Of a stretch of DNA of 64,000 nt, positions 15,923 to 23,462 are shown in pieces. The translations under genes and the position numbers were made by a program. The notes beneath the pieces were generated by a model, which did no database searches, was not told the origin of the DNA, and saw nothing but the letters and a program-made list of their open reading frames with translations. Source of the stretch: Propionivibrio dicarboxylicus (lineage in GTDB: Bacteria > Pseudomonadota > Gammaproteobacteria > Burkholderiales > Rhodocyclaceae); contig CAMDMZ010000007.1 in NCBI GenBank assembly GCA_945902805.1, positions 62,001-126,000 on the forward strand, given 5' to 3'. The stretch's first letter is position 1. Every line of letters starts with the position of its first letter.

Positions 15923-17599
15923 TCAGTCCCGACTCCCTTGCAGCCGGTCGGCCAGGCGCCGCAAAACCTTGCCGACAGTGGTCTTTGGCAAGGGCTCGGT
16001 CCTGAAATCGACAATCTTCGGCACTTTGTAGCCGGTCAAGTGCTTCTGGCAATGAACGATCAGCTCTTGCGCAGTGAGAGCGGGATCCCTCTTCACCACA
16101 ATAGCCTTCACCACCTCACCCGAGCGCTCGTTCGGCGCAGCGATCACCGCGACCTCCAGAACCCCTGCGTGCATCATGATCACGTCCTCCACTTCGTTGG
16201 GATAGACATTAAATCCAGACACCAGGATCATGTCCTTCTTGCGGTCGGTGAGCTTGACGTAGCCCTTCGGGTTCATGAAGCCCATGTCACCGGTGCGGAA
16301 CCAGCCATCAGCCGTGAAAGCCTTGGCGGTTTCAGCGGCCTGCTTCCAGTAGCCTTTGGTCACCTGGGGACCCCGGATACAGATCTCGCCCACTTCGCCG
16401 AGCGGCACCTCCCGGCCGGCCTCATCCAGCAGCGCCACCTCGGTGGACGGGATCGGCAGGCCAAGGGTACCGGTCCAGTCGGTAAGATTGAGGGGGTTGC
16501 AAATGGCGACCGGCGAGGTCTCCGTAAGTCCATAACCCTCGATGATCGGCACGCCGATCACCCGCTTCCACTTCTCGGCGACCACGCGCTGCACCGCCAT
16601 GCCGCCGGCCGAAGCCACCTTCAGTGTATTTGCGGCGAGCTCAGTAAACCCCGGTGCATCGAGCAAGGCGTGGTACAGCGTATTGACGCCGATCATGCCG
16701 GTGAACCGGATCGCCTTGATCTCTCTGATAAAGCCTGGCATGTCGCGTGGGTTGGTGATCAGGATGTTGTGCGCGCCGATCTTGATGAACGCCAGGTTCG
16801 TGGTCAGCGCATAGACGTGATACAGCGGCAACGGCAGGACGATGATTTCGGTGCCTTCGGTCAGATCACGCGTAATCCAGGCCGCGACCTGCTGGAGATT
16901 GGCCACCATATTCCCATGGGTCAGGATGGCACCCTTCGCCACTCCCGTGGTACCGCCGGTGTATTGCAGGAAGGCAATGTCATCGTGGCTCAGTGGCACC
17001 TCCCCGAGCGGATGCCGCTTGCCTGCCCGCAAAGCCTGCGTGAATCCAATAGCGCCGGGGATATTCCAGGCGGGCACCATCTTCTTCACGTACTTGACGA
17101 CAAGATTGGTCAGCAAGGCCTTGCCACGAGGAAACAGGTCGCCGATCTGGGTCGTGATCACCGTCTTCACCTCCGTCTGGCCAAGCGCCGCCTGAAGCAT
17201 ATGGGCAAAGTTCTCCAGTACCACGATTACTGTTGCCTCCGAGTCACGAAGCTGATGTTCGAGTTCGCGCACGGTGTACAACGGATTGACATTCACCACG
17301 GTGAGCCCGGCGCGCAGGGCGCCAAACAAGGCCACCGGATATTGCAGCAGATTGGGTAGCATGATCGCTACCCGCTCGCCCTTGCCCAGGCCGAGTTCAT
17401 TCTGCAGGTAGGCAGCAAAGTCGCGGCTCAACCGGTCCAGCTCGCCGTAACTGATCGATACCGACATATTGCTGTAGGCAGGGAGCTCGCGGAACCTGCC
17501 ACAGCTCTTTTCGACGATGTCCCGCAGTGACGAATACTGGTGAATATCGATCTCTGCCGGAATCCCTTTCGGGTATTCCTTGAGCCAGATCTTTTCCAT
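15923..17599 (-). CDS. fadD: Long-chain acyl-CoA synthetase
   Basis: A 558-residue ANL-superfamily ligase that activates fatty acids to acyl-CoA. The ATP-binding P-loop motif is YTGGTTGVAKG (residues 213-223). Further motifs are YGLTETSP, DGWFRTGDMGFM and the C-terminal catalytic-Lys region PKTTVGKVLRR. The start MEKIWLKEYPKG at 17599 follows AAGGAAAT, a good ribosome binding site; an upstream in-frame ATG is not family-like. It is monocistronic, with 230 bp before the next gene. Confidence 0.93.
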   Translation of the reverse strand: MEKIWLKEYPKGIPAEIDIHQYSSLRDIVEKSCGRFRELPAYSNMSVSISYGELDRLSRDFAAYLQNELGLGKGERVAIMLPNLLQYPVALFGALRAGLTVVNVNPLYTVRELEHQLRDSEATVIVVLENFAHMLQAALGQTEVKTVITTQIGDLFPRGKALLTNLVVKYVKKMVPAWNIPGAIGFTQALRAGKRHPLGEVPLSHDDIAFLQYTGGTTGVAKGAILTHGNMVANLQQVAAWITRDLTEGTEIIVLPLPLYHVYALTTNLAFIKIGAHNILITNPRDMPGFIREIKAIRFTGMIGVNTLYHALLDAPGFTELAANTLKVASAGGMAVQRVVAEKWKRVIGVPIIEGYGLTETSPVAICNPLNLTDWTGTLGLPIPSTEVALLDEAGREVPLGEVGEICIRGPQVTKGYWKQAAETAKAFTADGWFRTGDMGFMNPKGYVKLTDRKKDMILVSGFNVYPNEVEDVIMMHAGVLEVAVIAAPNERSGEVVKAIVVKRDPALTAQELIVHCQKHLTGYKVPKIVDFRTEPLPKTTVGKVLRRLADRLQGSRD

Positions 17600-17882
17600 A
17601 TTTCCTTCTTCCTTCTTGCCGTGTTGCTCGATAAGACAAAAGATAGGACAAAATGACAAAAGGGGCCACCCATTATTCATGGCGCCCTCTATTTCCTCAT
17701 TACGACTTGGCAACCGCTGGAATCGGCGCGGACTCCGGCGACACGGCGTCACCCCGAGTCAACCCGGCTTTGACAATTTGCGTTATGGTCTCGTGCGCTT
17801 CGCACTCACCAGAATCCGGACATTTCCGGTGCAACCGCCGACATACCACCACCAACCCACCAACAACTCATTGGATACCATC
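17600..17882. other. Intergenic region between fadD and the small secreted-protein gene
   Basis: A 283-bp gap between divergent genes. TTGACA occurs near 17769 but has no -10 at the proper distance. I see no repeat copy and no convincing small gene here. Confidence 0.5.
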
Positions 17883-18170
17883 ATGCGCGCACTGACCATC
17901 TCTGCCCTCGCCCTTCTTCTCAGCACCTCGGCATTTGCCCAGCAATCCACTGTTAAAGGAAATGTCGAACTCGACGCCAAGCAAAAGAACGTCGCGGCAA
18001 TTGCTATTGGCGCCGGTAATGCGGCCAAGAATACGGCTGGCTCAATCAAGGGCAACGCCAACGTCAGCGGAAATACCAAGATCAAGGCATCACAATCGAA
18101 CACGGCAGCAATCGCAATCGGCATCCGTAGCACGTCGAAAAACGAAGTCGGCGTCATCGGCGGCAACTAG
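17883..18170 (+). CDS. Small secreted protein with two tandem about 36-residue repeats
   Basis: A 95-residue protein. A clear Sec signal peptide (MRALTISALALLLSTSAFA) is cut before QQ. The mature part is two copies of one unit (residues 23-58 and 59-95). Each has a GN start, Lys/Gln-rich strand, then N-x-AAIAIG, a short Asn/Lys turn and a GxIxGN end. The unit looks like one or two beta-strands with Asn/Gly turns, as in small beta-solenoid or amyloid-type surface proteins. I cannot name a family. There is no strong ribosome binding site. It stands alone. Confidence 0.72.
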   Translation: MRALTISALALLLSTSAFAQQSTVKGNVELDAKQKNVAAIAIGAGNAAKNTAGSIKGNANVSGNTKIKASQSNTAAIAIGIRSTSKNEVGVIGGN

Positions 18171-18453
18171 CCCATCTGGCGCAAATCCTGTTTGAGCCCT
18201 GGTCGTCCTAATCGGCGCCGGGGTTCCGTAAATCGGTTCGGTCTGAGGCGGTGGCAAACAAAATTTGCCTGTACCTGCACTTTGAAGGATTAGTTCATAT
18301 CGACTTGCGCGTTAAATCAAAATTAACTCAAAGGCAAAGAGTAAGATCGAATTGCCCCCGTAGCCTAAGGCTTGGCGCGGCCGCGACGTTATCAAATGGT
18401 GTGAGAGACAACTTGTAGTCCAACGCAATCAACGCTAGCACTAGGAGACAGTC
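18171..18453. other. Intergenic region before the 51-codon gene
   Basis: A 283-bp gap. A small perfect stem-loop GGCAAA, CAAAA, TTTGCC lies at 18253-18269 and an AGCCT/AGGCT dyad near 18362. Neither is followed by a T-run. The AT-rich stretch around 18310-18340 could contain a promoter but no clear hexamer pair is visible. Confidence 0.45.
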
Positions 18454-18609
18454 ATGATCGTACGACGTCGAACTTGGTTTTACCGCTTGGCGGGTCAACG
18501 CTTTGCTCACGCTATCACCTTCAAGAATCCCCTGACGGCACCCAAAGTCCGCGAGGCCCTGCGGCAGACAGTTGGCATCCCACTTGAGCTATGGGGTCGT
18601 GCTGCGTAA
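18454..18609 (+). CDS. Putative 51-residue basic protein
   Basis: A short frame starting ATG at 18454 and ending TAA at 18607-18609. It is supported by AGGAGA 7 bases before the start, one of the best ribosome binding sites in this part of the window. The product begins MIVRRRTWFYRLAGQRFAHA and ends GIPLELWGRAA. It is strongly basic, with an amphipathic helix candidate (TAPKVREALRQTVG) and no signal peptide. I do not recognise it. Sequence conservation would decide whether it is real. Confidence 0.5.
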   Translation: MIVRRRTWFYRLAGQRFAHAITFKNPLTAPKVREALRQTVGIPLELWGRAA

Positions 18610-18685
18610 TTGAAATTATGAAAGACCGATTGAATCGCCCGATGAAACGGGTGACTAAATCAAGTGCAGCTAAACAGCGCCCGAA

Positions 18686-19573
18686 TCAGGCGTCAGCAAC
18701 CCGTTCGTAATAGCGCGCTCGATATAGCAGGCGCTGGTGCCGTTCCGAATTGCTGAATCCGGAGCGGTCGTGCAAGACGTTGTTGCAAACCAAACCCATG
18801 CCGGGTTCCAGACGACCGCGCAGGGTCCAGGGTGTTTCGCTGGCCAGCAGGCGCTCCAGTGCGGCGAGTGCGGCGTGCGTTGAGGCATCCTGTTTCCAGG
18901 CAATGCTTTTGGTACGTGCAGTGTAGCGCATGTGCAAGTGACCGCCGGTATCCACCGAAAAAACCGGCCCGCTTTGATCGGGGCGAGCGACGCCATCGGT
19001 TTCGACGCGTGCCGGAATTACCATCACGTCGGGTGCCGACAAGGCGCGCACGAAATCGGGATTCTCGTCACGCAACAAGATGTAGGCGATATCGTGATCG
19101 AGCAACTGATTGTCGCCACCACTGTCGGCTGGGTGCACACAGTGGAGAATCAAGCCGCGCACAGTGCGTTCCGGCGGGTTGTAGTAGCCGTCGGTATGCC
19201 AGCGGATCGGCTTGTCGGTGTAGGGGATGAAGTCGCCACGCTTTTGCGTCGGATCTGATGCGTCCGCCACGGCCAGCGGTGAAATGCCATCGTCGTCCGA
19301 TAAATAGTTACTGTCGAGCGAATGCAAGCCCAACTGCGTGCCCAGTTGGCGCGGAATCGCCTTGTCGGGATCGCCCACGGTGTGGCTGACATACACCGCC
19401 ATGTTGGCGACGGCGCAGCGCTCGACGAGATGCGCGCGTTCAGCCGGCGTCAGATCGCGTGGATCATTCAACACGACGAGGATGTCTTCCAGGCGACGCG
19501 GTGCGGTATCCAGCTTTTGCTGCCGCCATGTGGCGTAGGCGGCGTTATCGTTCAGATCAAAGGGGTTACCCAT
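18686..19573 (-). CDS. TauD/TfdA-family Fe(II)/2-oxoglutarate-type dioxygenase
   Basis: A 295-residue protein. The iron-binding H-x-D motif is visible in RWHTDGYYN and the distal His in NNVLHDRSGF, followed by RLLYRARYYERV with the Arg that usually binds 2-oxoglutarate. The start MGNPFDLN at 19573 overlaps the preceding gene by 8 bp. It is the last gene of a six-gene minus-strand unit divergent from dsrA. Family members desulfonate taurine or act on aromatics and small acids. Its place beside sulfur-transfer genes suggests an organosulfur or regulatory substrate, but this is inference. Confidence 0.85.
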   Translation of the reverse strand: MGNPFDLNDNAAYATWRQQKLDTAPRRLEDILVVLNDPRDLTPAERAHLVERCAVANMAVYVSHTVGDPDKAIPRQLGTQLGLHSLDSNYLSDDDGISPLAVADASDPTQKRGDFIPYTDKPIRWHTDGYYNPPERTVRGLILHCVHPADSGGDNQLLDHDIAYILLRDENPDFVRALSAPDVMVIPARVETDGVARPDQSGPVFSVDTGGHLHMRYTARTKSIAWKQDASTHAALAALERLLASETPWTLRGRLEPGMGLVCNNVLHDRSGFSNSERHQRLLYRARYYERVADA

Positions 19574-20183
19574 GGCGATTGCCCGTTGGCGCCGTCTCGC
19601 CAGCACCGACTTTTTCTGTGGCCGGATGAAACAAACCACCCAGTGTTTTTTGCAGCGCCTTGATCGCCTCCGGTGATTCGATGTCCATCACTTGGTCGAT
19701 GGCCCACAGACGATCCTGCTCGGGCAGGATTTCCTGCATACCAGCAGCAAAGACGCGTCGAAAACCGAAATCGGGCCCGCTTTCGTCGAAACCGCAATCC
19801 GCATAGTCCTCACCACGACGGTTAAAGAGATCGAGCACGTGTCGCTTGCACTCACCGACGTCGGTCGCGCGCAACAACATGCGGTGATTTTCTTCGACGA
19901 TTTCGGCAATTCGGATGGCTAGCGAGGTGGTGAACTCGGTACGCTGCTCTTCCGACAGATCACGATAGGCAATGCGATCGGCGGAGTGCGCCAGGAACAC
20001 CATGTATTCGCAGACGAAATCGTAATACGTCTGACCGATGTCGATTTCGTAATTGGCCGTCCGCATCCGTTTGATCGAGTCGACCGCCAGTTTCCAGGCC
20101 ATGGCCGCAACGACGCTGGCGAGTTCTGCCATCGAGCGTGGGCGTCCTCCGGTATGGAAACCGGTACGGATGCGGATCGCCAT
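19566..20183 (-). CDS. Unknown dsr-linked protein, 205 aa
   Basis: I do not recognise a family. The protein is soluble, mostly alpha-helical and acidic, with three Cys/His-containing spots (CEYMVFLAH, GECKRHVLDLF, DYADCGFDESG). It lies between the DsrC-like gene (5 bp upstream) and the dioxygenase gene (8-bp overlap), so it is translated with them. Its last residues, [16 protein letters not shown], are encoded by a perfect copy of the interspersed word (19589-19615), which may have extended the C-terminus. Confidence 0.75.
   Translation of the reverse strand: MAIRIRTGFHTGGRPRSMAELASVVAAMAWKLAVDSIKRMRTANYEIDIGQTYYDFVCEYMVFLAHSADRIAYRDLSEEQRTEFTTSLAIRIAEIVEENHRMLLRATDVGECKRHVLDLFNRRGEDYADCGFDESGPDFGFRRVFAAGMQEILPEQDRLWAIDQVMDIESPEAIKALQKTLGGLFHPATEKVGAGETAPTGNRHG
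19589..19615 (-). repeat. Interspersed 25-bp word, copy E (C-terminus of the 205-aa gene)
   Basis: A perfect minus-orientation copy with an A5 run. It is read in frame as [10 protein letters not shown] near the end of the 205-residue protein. It lies 16 bases before the dioxygenase start, so it also occupies that gene's upstream region. Confidence 0.95.
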
Positions 20184-20188
20184 GCGGC

Positions 20189-20527
20189 TTAGTACCCGCC
20201 CTTGCCAAACGGCTTGGTCAGGCCGGCGATCTTGACGCCCTGTTTGGCCGCACCGCCATCGGGGAACAGGTCGAACATGCGCGCACTGCTAACGTCTGCG
20301 ATAACTTGCTCTTCTTCCAGCATCTTCATCATATTGCGCAGATTCGGGGTGTGGCCGTCTTCTTGGTATTTGGTCCGCAGGAAGTTGATGATCGCCATAT
20401 GGTCATCGGTCAGGGCGATGCCCTGCTCGGCGGCGATGGCAGTGACCGCCTCGTCGCTGAAGTCGGCTTCCAGCAGGTAACCGTCGTCGTCCGTCTCTTT
20501 TTCCACGCCGTTAATGGTGTAGCCCAT
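20189..20527 (-). CDS. DsrC-family paralogue lacking both C-terminal cysteines (RspA-like)
   Basis: A 112-residue DsrC/TusE homologue. It aligns along its length with the true DsrC in this window (25781-26116), including INFLRTKYQEDGHTPNLR and MFDLFPDGGAAKQGVKIAGLTKP. The two functional cysteines are replaced by glycine (G97 and G110), so it cannot carry a persulfide. DsrC homologues without these cysteines have been called RspA and proposed to be regulatory. GAGATAAC upstream is a moderate ribosome binding site. It sits in the accessory operon divergent from dsrA. Confidence 0.87.
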   Translation of the reverse strand: MGYTINGVEKETDDDGYLLEADFSDEAVTAIAAEQGIALTDDHMAIINFLRTKYQEDGHTPNLRNMMKMLEEEQVIADVSSARMFDLFPDGGAAKQGVKIAGLTKPFGKGGY

Positions 20528-20570
20528 GGTGTTATCTCCTCGCTATTGGGGGTTAAGAAAAAATCAGAAA

Positions 20571-21053
20571 TCAGATTCGTCGCAGATAGAACTCATGCAC
20601 GCCACGGCCGGTTTCGTGGCTAAACAACATTTCGACTGAGCCTGCCTTGGCCCAGGAAGTCAGATCATCCACGGCGGCTGGGCAATCACTGACCAGTTGC
20701 AGCACCTCGCCAGCTTTCATGCCGTCGAATAGTTTTTTGGCCTGCAAGATCGGCCCCGGGCACGATACGCCGCGCATATCAACGGTGACGTGCGGCACCG
20801 GTGTCGAGGCCGCGTCGCCAGCACGCTGAATGGTGTATCCGGTCTTGCCGTCTTTCTGCTTGGCGCTACCAAGGACCAGATTGCCGGTCACTTTGGACCA
20901 CGAAAAAAGGTCATCGGCAGTTCCCGGGCAATCAGAAATCAGCAGCAGGGTTTGCCCCGGCTGCAAGTCGTCGATGATCTTCTTGGCGCCCAGGAGCGGT
21001 GCCGGGCAAGGCAGTCCGCTGACATCCAGGGTTACGGTAGCGGCTTCGGTCAT
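20571..21053 (-). CDS. Tandem TusA (SirA) sulfur-carrier protein
   Basis: A 160-residue protein with two complete TusA domains. Each has the sulfur-binding CPxP motif: C16 in VSGLPCPAPLLGAKK and C98 in MRGVSCPGPILQAKK. The domains are about 82 residues apart and both keep the SDCPGTADD/SDCPAAVDD strand-turn with an extra Cys. TusA proteins pass persulfide sulfur to DsrEFH in sulfur oxidisers. The duplicated form implies two carrier sites on one chain. It lies in the dsr-divergent operon between the DsrC-like and Cmx6-like genes. Confidence 0.9.
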   Translation of the reverse strand: MTEAATVTLDVSGLPCPAPLLGAKKIIDDLQPGQTLLLISDCPGTADDLFSWSKVTGNLVLGSAKQKDGKTGYTIQRAGDAASTPVPHVTVDMRGVSCPGPILQAKKLFDGMKAGEVLQLVSDCPAAVDDLTSWAKAGSVEMLFSHETGRGVHEFYLRRI

Positions 21054-21077
21054 TGCAATCTCCCAAAAAACGATGAG

Positions 21078-21683
21078 TTAGTCGCCACTAACAGCAGCAA
21101 CATTCTTGTGCGGTACAAAAATACCGCAGCCCAGATGATGATTTTGCCCCAGGCCGAGTTCCTGAAGTGCCAGGGTCTGTGCCAGGTTAAGGCCATAAAG
21201 CATCACGCTGAAGCCACGAATAGTACCGCCATCACCGTTCAATGAGCGCGAACGGCCGCATACCAGTTCGGGTCGCATGCCGCGCTCGACAAGAGCCTGC
21301 TCACAAACTGCCTGAAATTCACCTTCGTCGCTCGTTCCCATATCAACAAACGGCGAATGTACAACGCGCGCGCCTTCGATTTTTCGCCCCGTCGGCTTGC
21401 CAAGGTGGACCGCACCTTGCAGATCGAGTTGCGCGTTGGCCAATAAGTCGGCGCTGGCGAGACGGCGCTGCGGCAGGCGAATAACAAGGCGCGCGCGTCC
21501 GCCAACAAAATGCAGGCCATCGCCCGGCGAAGTCCCCGCCAGCGGCAAGATACCCGCGCCGGGCTCATCTCTTAGCCAGGGTAGGAAGCGCTCGATTTCT
21601 CGCCACAGCAACAATGCGTGGTCACCGGCAACCGTTTCGCCGCGCACCGGGAAAACCACGTCGACCATCACTTCACTGGTCAT
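21078..21683 (-). CDS. Orphan Cas6/Cmx6-like RAMP-fold protein
   Basis: A 201-residue protein resembling Cas6 of the I-MYXAN type (Cmx6). It has VDVVFPVRGETVAGDHALLL at the start, SRLRLRLP-like RARLVIRLPQRRL in the middle, and GFSVMLYGLNLAQTLALQELGLG leading into LGCGIFVPHK, the glycine-rich C-terminal signature. There are no cas genes or CRISPR array in the window, so a role in crRNA maturation is not supported. It overlaps the upstream 86-residue gene by 4 bp and lies 24 bp before the tandem TusA gene. The segment RRLASADLL is encoded by a copy of the interspersed word. Confidence 0.7.
   Translation of the reverse strand: MTSEVMVDVVFPVRGETVAGDHALLLWREIERFLPWLRDEPGAGILPLAGTSPGDGLHFVGGRARLVIRLPQRRLASADLLANAQLDLQGAVHLGKPTGRKIEGARVVHSPFVDMGTSDEGEFQAVCEQALVERGMRPELVCGRSRSLNGDGGTIRGFSVMLYGLNLAQTLALQELGLGQNHHLGCGIFVPHKNVAAVSGD
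21442..21469 (+). repeat. Interspersed 25-bp word, copy F (inside the Cmx6-like gene)
   Basis: Plus-orientation copy with AATAA for the A-run and the common C variant in GTCGGCGCTGG. It is read on the opposite strand in frame as RRLASADLL. Confidence 0.92.
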
Positions 21684-21940
21684 TCCGCATTTCCCGTCAA
21701 TTCTTCGCTCGGTATCAAGGGTGGTGTGTCGCCGCCATTGGCATCAGCCCACGCCTGCATAGTTTTCGCCCATTGGTTGGCTGTTACGGCATCAACCTCA
21801 AAAACAGTAAATCGACTACGCTCCCGAATGCGAATGCGCAACAACGGCATGCCCCCGGAGTCATGAGCGACTTCCTGGAGTTCAATCTCTTGATTGCCAA
21901 GAGGTACCCGAAACTTGTCTAATGTACGAAGAATGTTCAC
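21680..21940 (-). CDS. Small unknown protein, first gene of the dsr-divergent operon
   Basis: An 86-residue soluble protein (MNILRTLDKFRVPLGNQEIELQEV...). The central part reads LLRIRIRERSRFTVFEVDAVTANQWAKTMQAWADAN, suggesting a small alpha/beta fold. I do not recognise a family. The 4-bp overlap with the Cmx6-like gene suggests the two products work together. It is the first gene of the unit and its start is 212 bp from dsrA, so both units share one regulatory region. Confidence 0.7.
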   Translation of the reverse strand: MNILRTLDKFRVPLGNQEIELQEVAHDSGGMPLLRIRIRERSRFTVFEVDAVTANQWAKTMQAWADANGGDTPPLIPSEELTGNAE

Positions 21941-22018
21941 GTTCAGCGTCCTTTTACAGGGGTTGGACTATGGCATTGGCGAAGCACAAAGAGCCATCAC
22001 CATAACGGCTTGTAAGCA

Positions 22019-22024
22019 TATACT
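22019..22024 (+). promoter_or_regulatory. Candidate dsr promoter -10 box (TATACT)
   Basis: TATACT is one base from the -10 consensus and lies about 130 bp before dsrA. No good -35 is found 17 bp upstream, as expected for an activator-dependent promoter. Transcription would start near 22031, at the edge of the inverted repeat. Confidence 0.45.
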
Positions 22025-22031
22025 CCTTGTG

Positions 22032-22047
22032 GGTAGGTCAACCTACC
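22032..22047. promoter_or_regulatory. Perfect inverted repeat at the expected dsr transcription start
   Basis: GGTAGGT, CA, ACCTACC is a perfect 7+2+7 dyad. It begins 7 bases after the TATACT box and ends 105 bases before the dsrA ATG. Position and symmetry suit a repressor operator for the dsr operon. Confidence 0.55.
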
Positions 22048-22152
22048 TGTCAGAAGTATGGCTTGTGCACCGCAAAGTTCCCTACCATACTCGAACTATT
22101 CGTACCCCAACAACCAACGCTTCACCTTACCCCCAAACGAGGAGAGAACACC

Positions 22153-23448
22153 ATGGCCAAGCCCATGCATCCCACCCCGAATCTTGATCAACTCGAGAGC
22201 GGTCCGTGGCCCAGTTTTGTGACAGGGCTCAAGCGCCTGGCCAAAGACAAGGATTACGTTGTTGATGTGCTCGGCCACCTTGAGCATTCCTACCAGACCC
22301 GCAAGGGCTATTGGAAAGGCGGTACCGTTGGCGTACGCGGCTACGGCGGCGGCGTTATTCCCCGTTTCACCGAAATCAAGGACGCCTCGGGCAACCCCGT
22401 GTTCAAGGATGCTGCCGAGTTCCACACCATCCGCATCATGCCGCCCCCGGGCATGCACTACGATACCGATACCCTGCGCAAATTCTGCGACATCTGGGAA
22501 ACGCATGGTTCCGGCCTGATCGCTTTCCATGGCCAGTCCGGCGACATCATGTTCCAGGGCTGCACCACTGAAAATGTCCAGAAGGCCTGGGACGAAATCA
22601 ACCAGATGGGCTTCGATATGGGCGGTGCCGGTCCGGCCGTGCGTACCTCCATGTCCTGCGTCGGTGCCGCCCGCTGCGAGCAGTCCTGCTACGACGAAGC
22701 TCAGGCGCACCAGAAAGTGATCAACACCTTCCTCGACGACATCCATCGTCCCGCCCTGCCCTACAAGTTCAAGTTCAAGTTCTCCGGTTGCGGCAACGAT
22801 TGCATGAACGCCATCCAGCGTGCCGACATGGCCGTGATCGGTACTTGGCGTGACAACATGAAGACCGACGATGCCATGGGCAAAGCCTGGTTCGCCAAGC
22901 ACGGCATGAACGAGTTGGTCAATGACGTGATCGGCATGTGCCCGACCCGTGCCCTGCAAATCAAGGACGTCAAGGATGTGAGCAAAGAAGCCCACATTTC
23001 CACCGTCGCCCTGAACGATGCCCAGTGCCTTGAGATCGACAACAAGGATTGCGTGCGCTGCATGCATTGCATCAACGTCATGACCGGCGCCATGGGCCCG
23101 GGTAAAGACAAAGGTGCCACCATCCTGATCGGTGGCAAGAGCCACTTGAAGATCGGTGCCACGATGGGTACTGTGGTCGTTCCCTTCATGTCCTTAAAGA
23201 AGGACGAGGACTACGATCAGCTGACTGAACTGGCCCAGACCTGTATCGACTTCTTTGCCGAAAACGCCCTCGAGCACGAGCGCACCGGTGAAATGATCGA
23301 ACGTATCGGCCTGGTTAACTTCCTCGAAGGCATCGGCCTGGATATCGATGCCAACATGGTCAATAGCCCACGGATGAACCCCTACGTTCGTACCGACGGC
23401 TGGGACGAGGAAGTCGCCAAAATCAACGCCAAGAAAGCAGCGGCCTAA
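22153..23448 (+). CDS. dsrA: Reverse dissimilatory sulfite reductase, alpha subunit
   Basis: A 431-residue subunit of the siroheme enzyme that oxidises DsrC-bound sulfur to sulfite. The siroheme/4Fe-4S ligands are visible as C169-x5-C175 (SCVGAARCEQSC) and C213-x3-C217 (SGCGNDC). The inserted ferredoxin domain carries CVRCMHCINV. The start at 22153 (MAKPMHPTP) is set by GGAGAG 8 bases upstream. It is the first gene of the plus-strand operon. An oxidative role is inferred from linked dsrEFH and dsrL. Confidence 0.98.
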   Translation: MAKPMHPTPNLDQLESGPWPSFVTGLKRLAKDKDYVVDVLGHLEHSYQTRKGYWKGGTVGVRGYGGGVIPRFTEIKDASGNPVFKDAAEFHTIRIMPPPGMHYDTDTLRKFCDIWETHGSGLIAFHGQSGDIMFQGCTTENVQKAWDEINQMGFDMGGAGPAVRTSMSCVGAARCEQSCYDEAQAHQKVINTFLDDIHRPALPYKFKFKFSGCGNDCMNAIQRADMAVIGTWRDNMKTDDAMGKAWFAKHGMNELVNDVIGMCPTRALQIKDVKDVSKEAHISTVALNDAQCLEIDNKDCVRCMHCINVMTGAMGPGKDKGATILIGGKSHLKIGATMGTVVVPFMSLKKDEDYDQLTELAQTCIDFFAENALEHERTGEMIERIGLVNFLEGIGLDIDANMVNSPRMNPYVRTDGWDEEVAKINAKKAAA

Positions 23449-23462
23449 AAAGCATTGCGGAA

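Noticed and set aside
17769-17774. TTGACA as a -35 box for the small secreted-protein gene
   Set aside because: No -10-like hexamer is found 15-19 bp downstream, and the gene starts more than 100 bp away.
21078-21683. Cmx6-like gene as evidence for a CRISPR-Cas system in the window
   Set aside because: I found no direct-repeat array and no other cas gene. The gene belongs to the dsr-linked operon.
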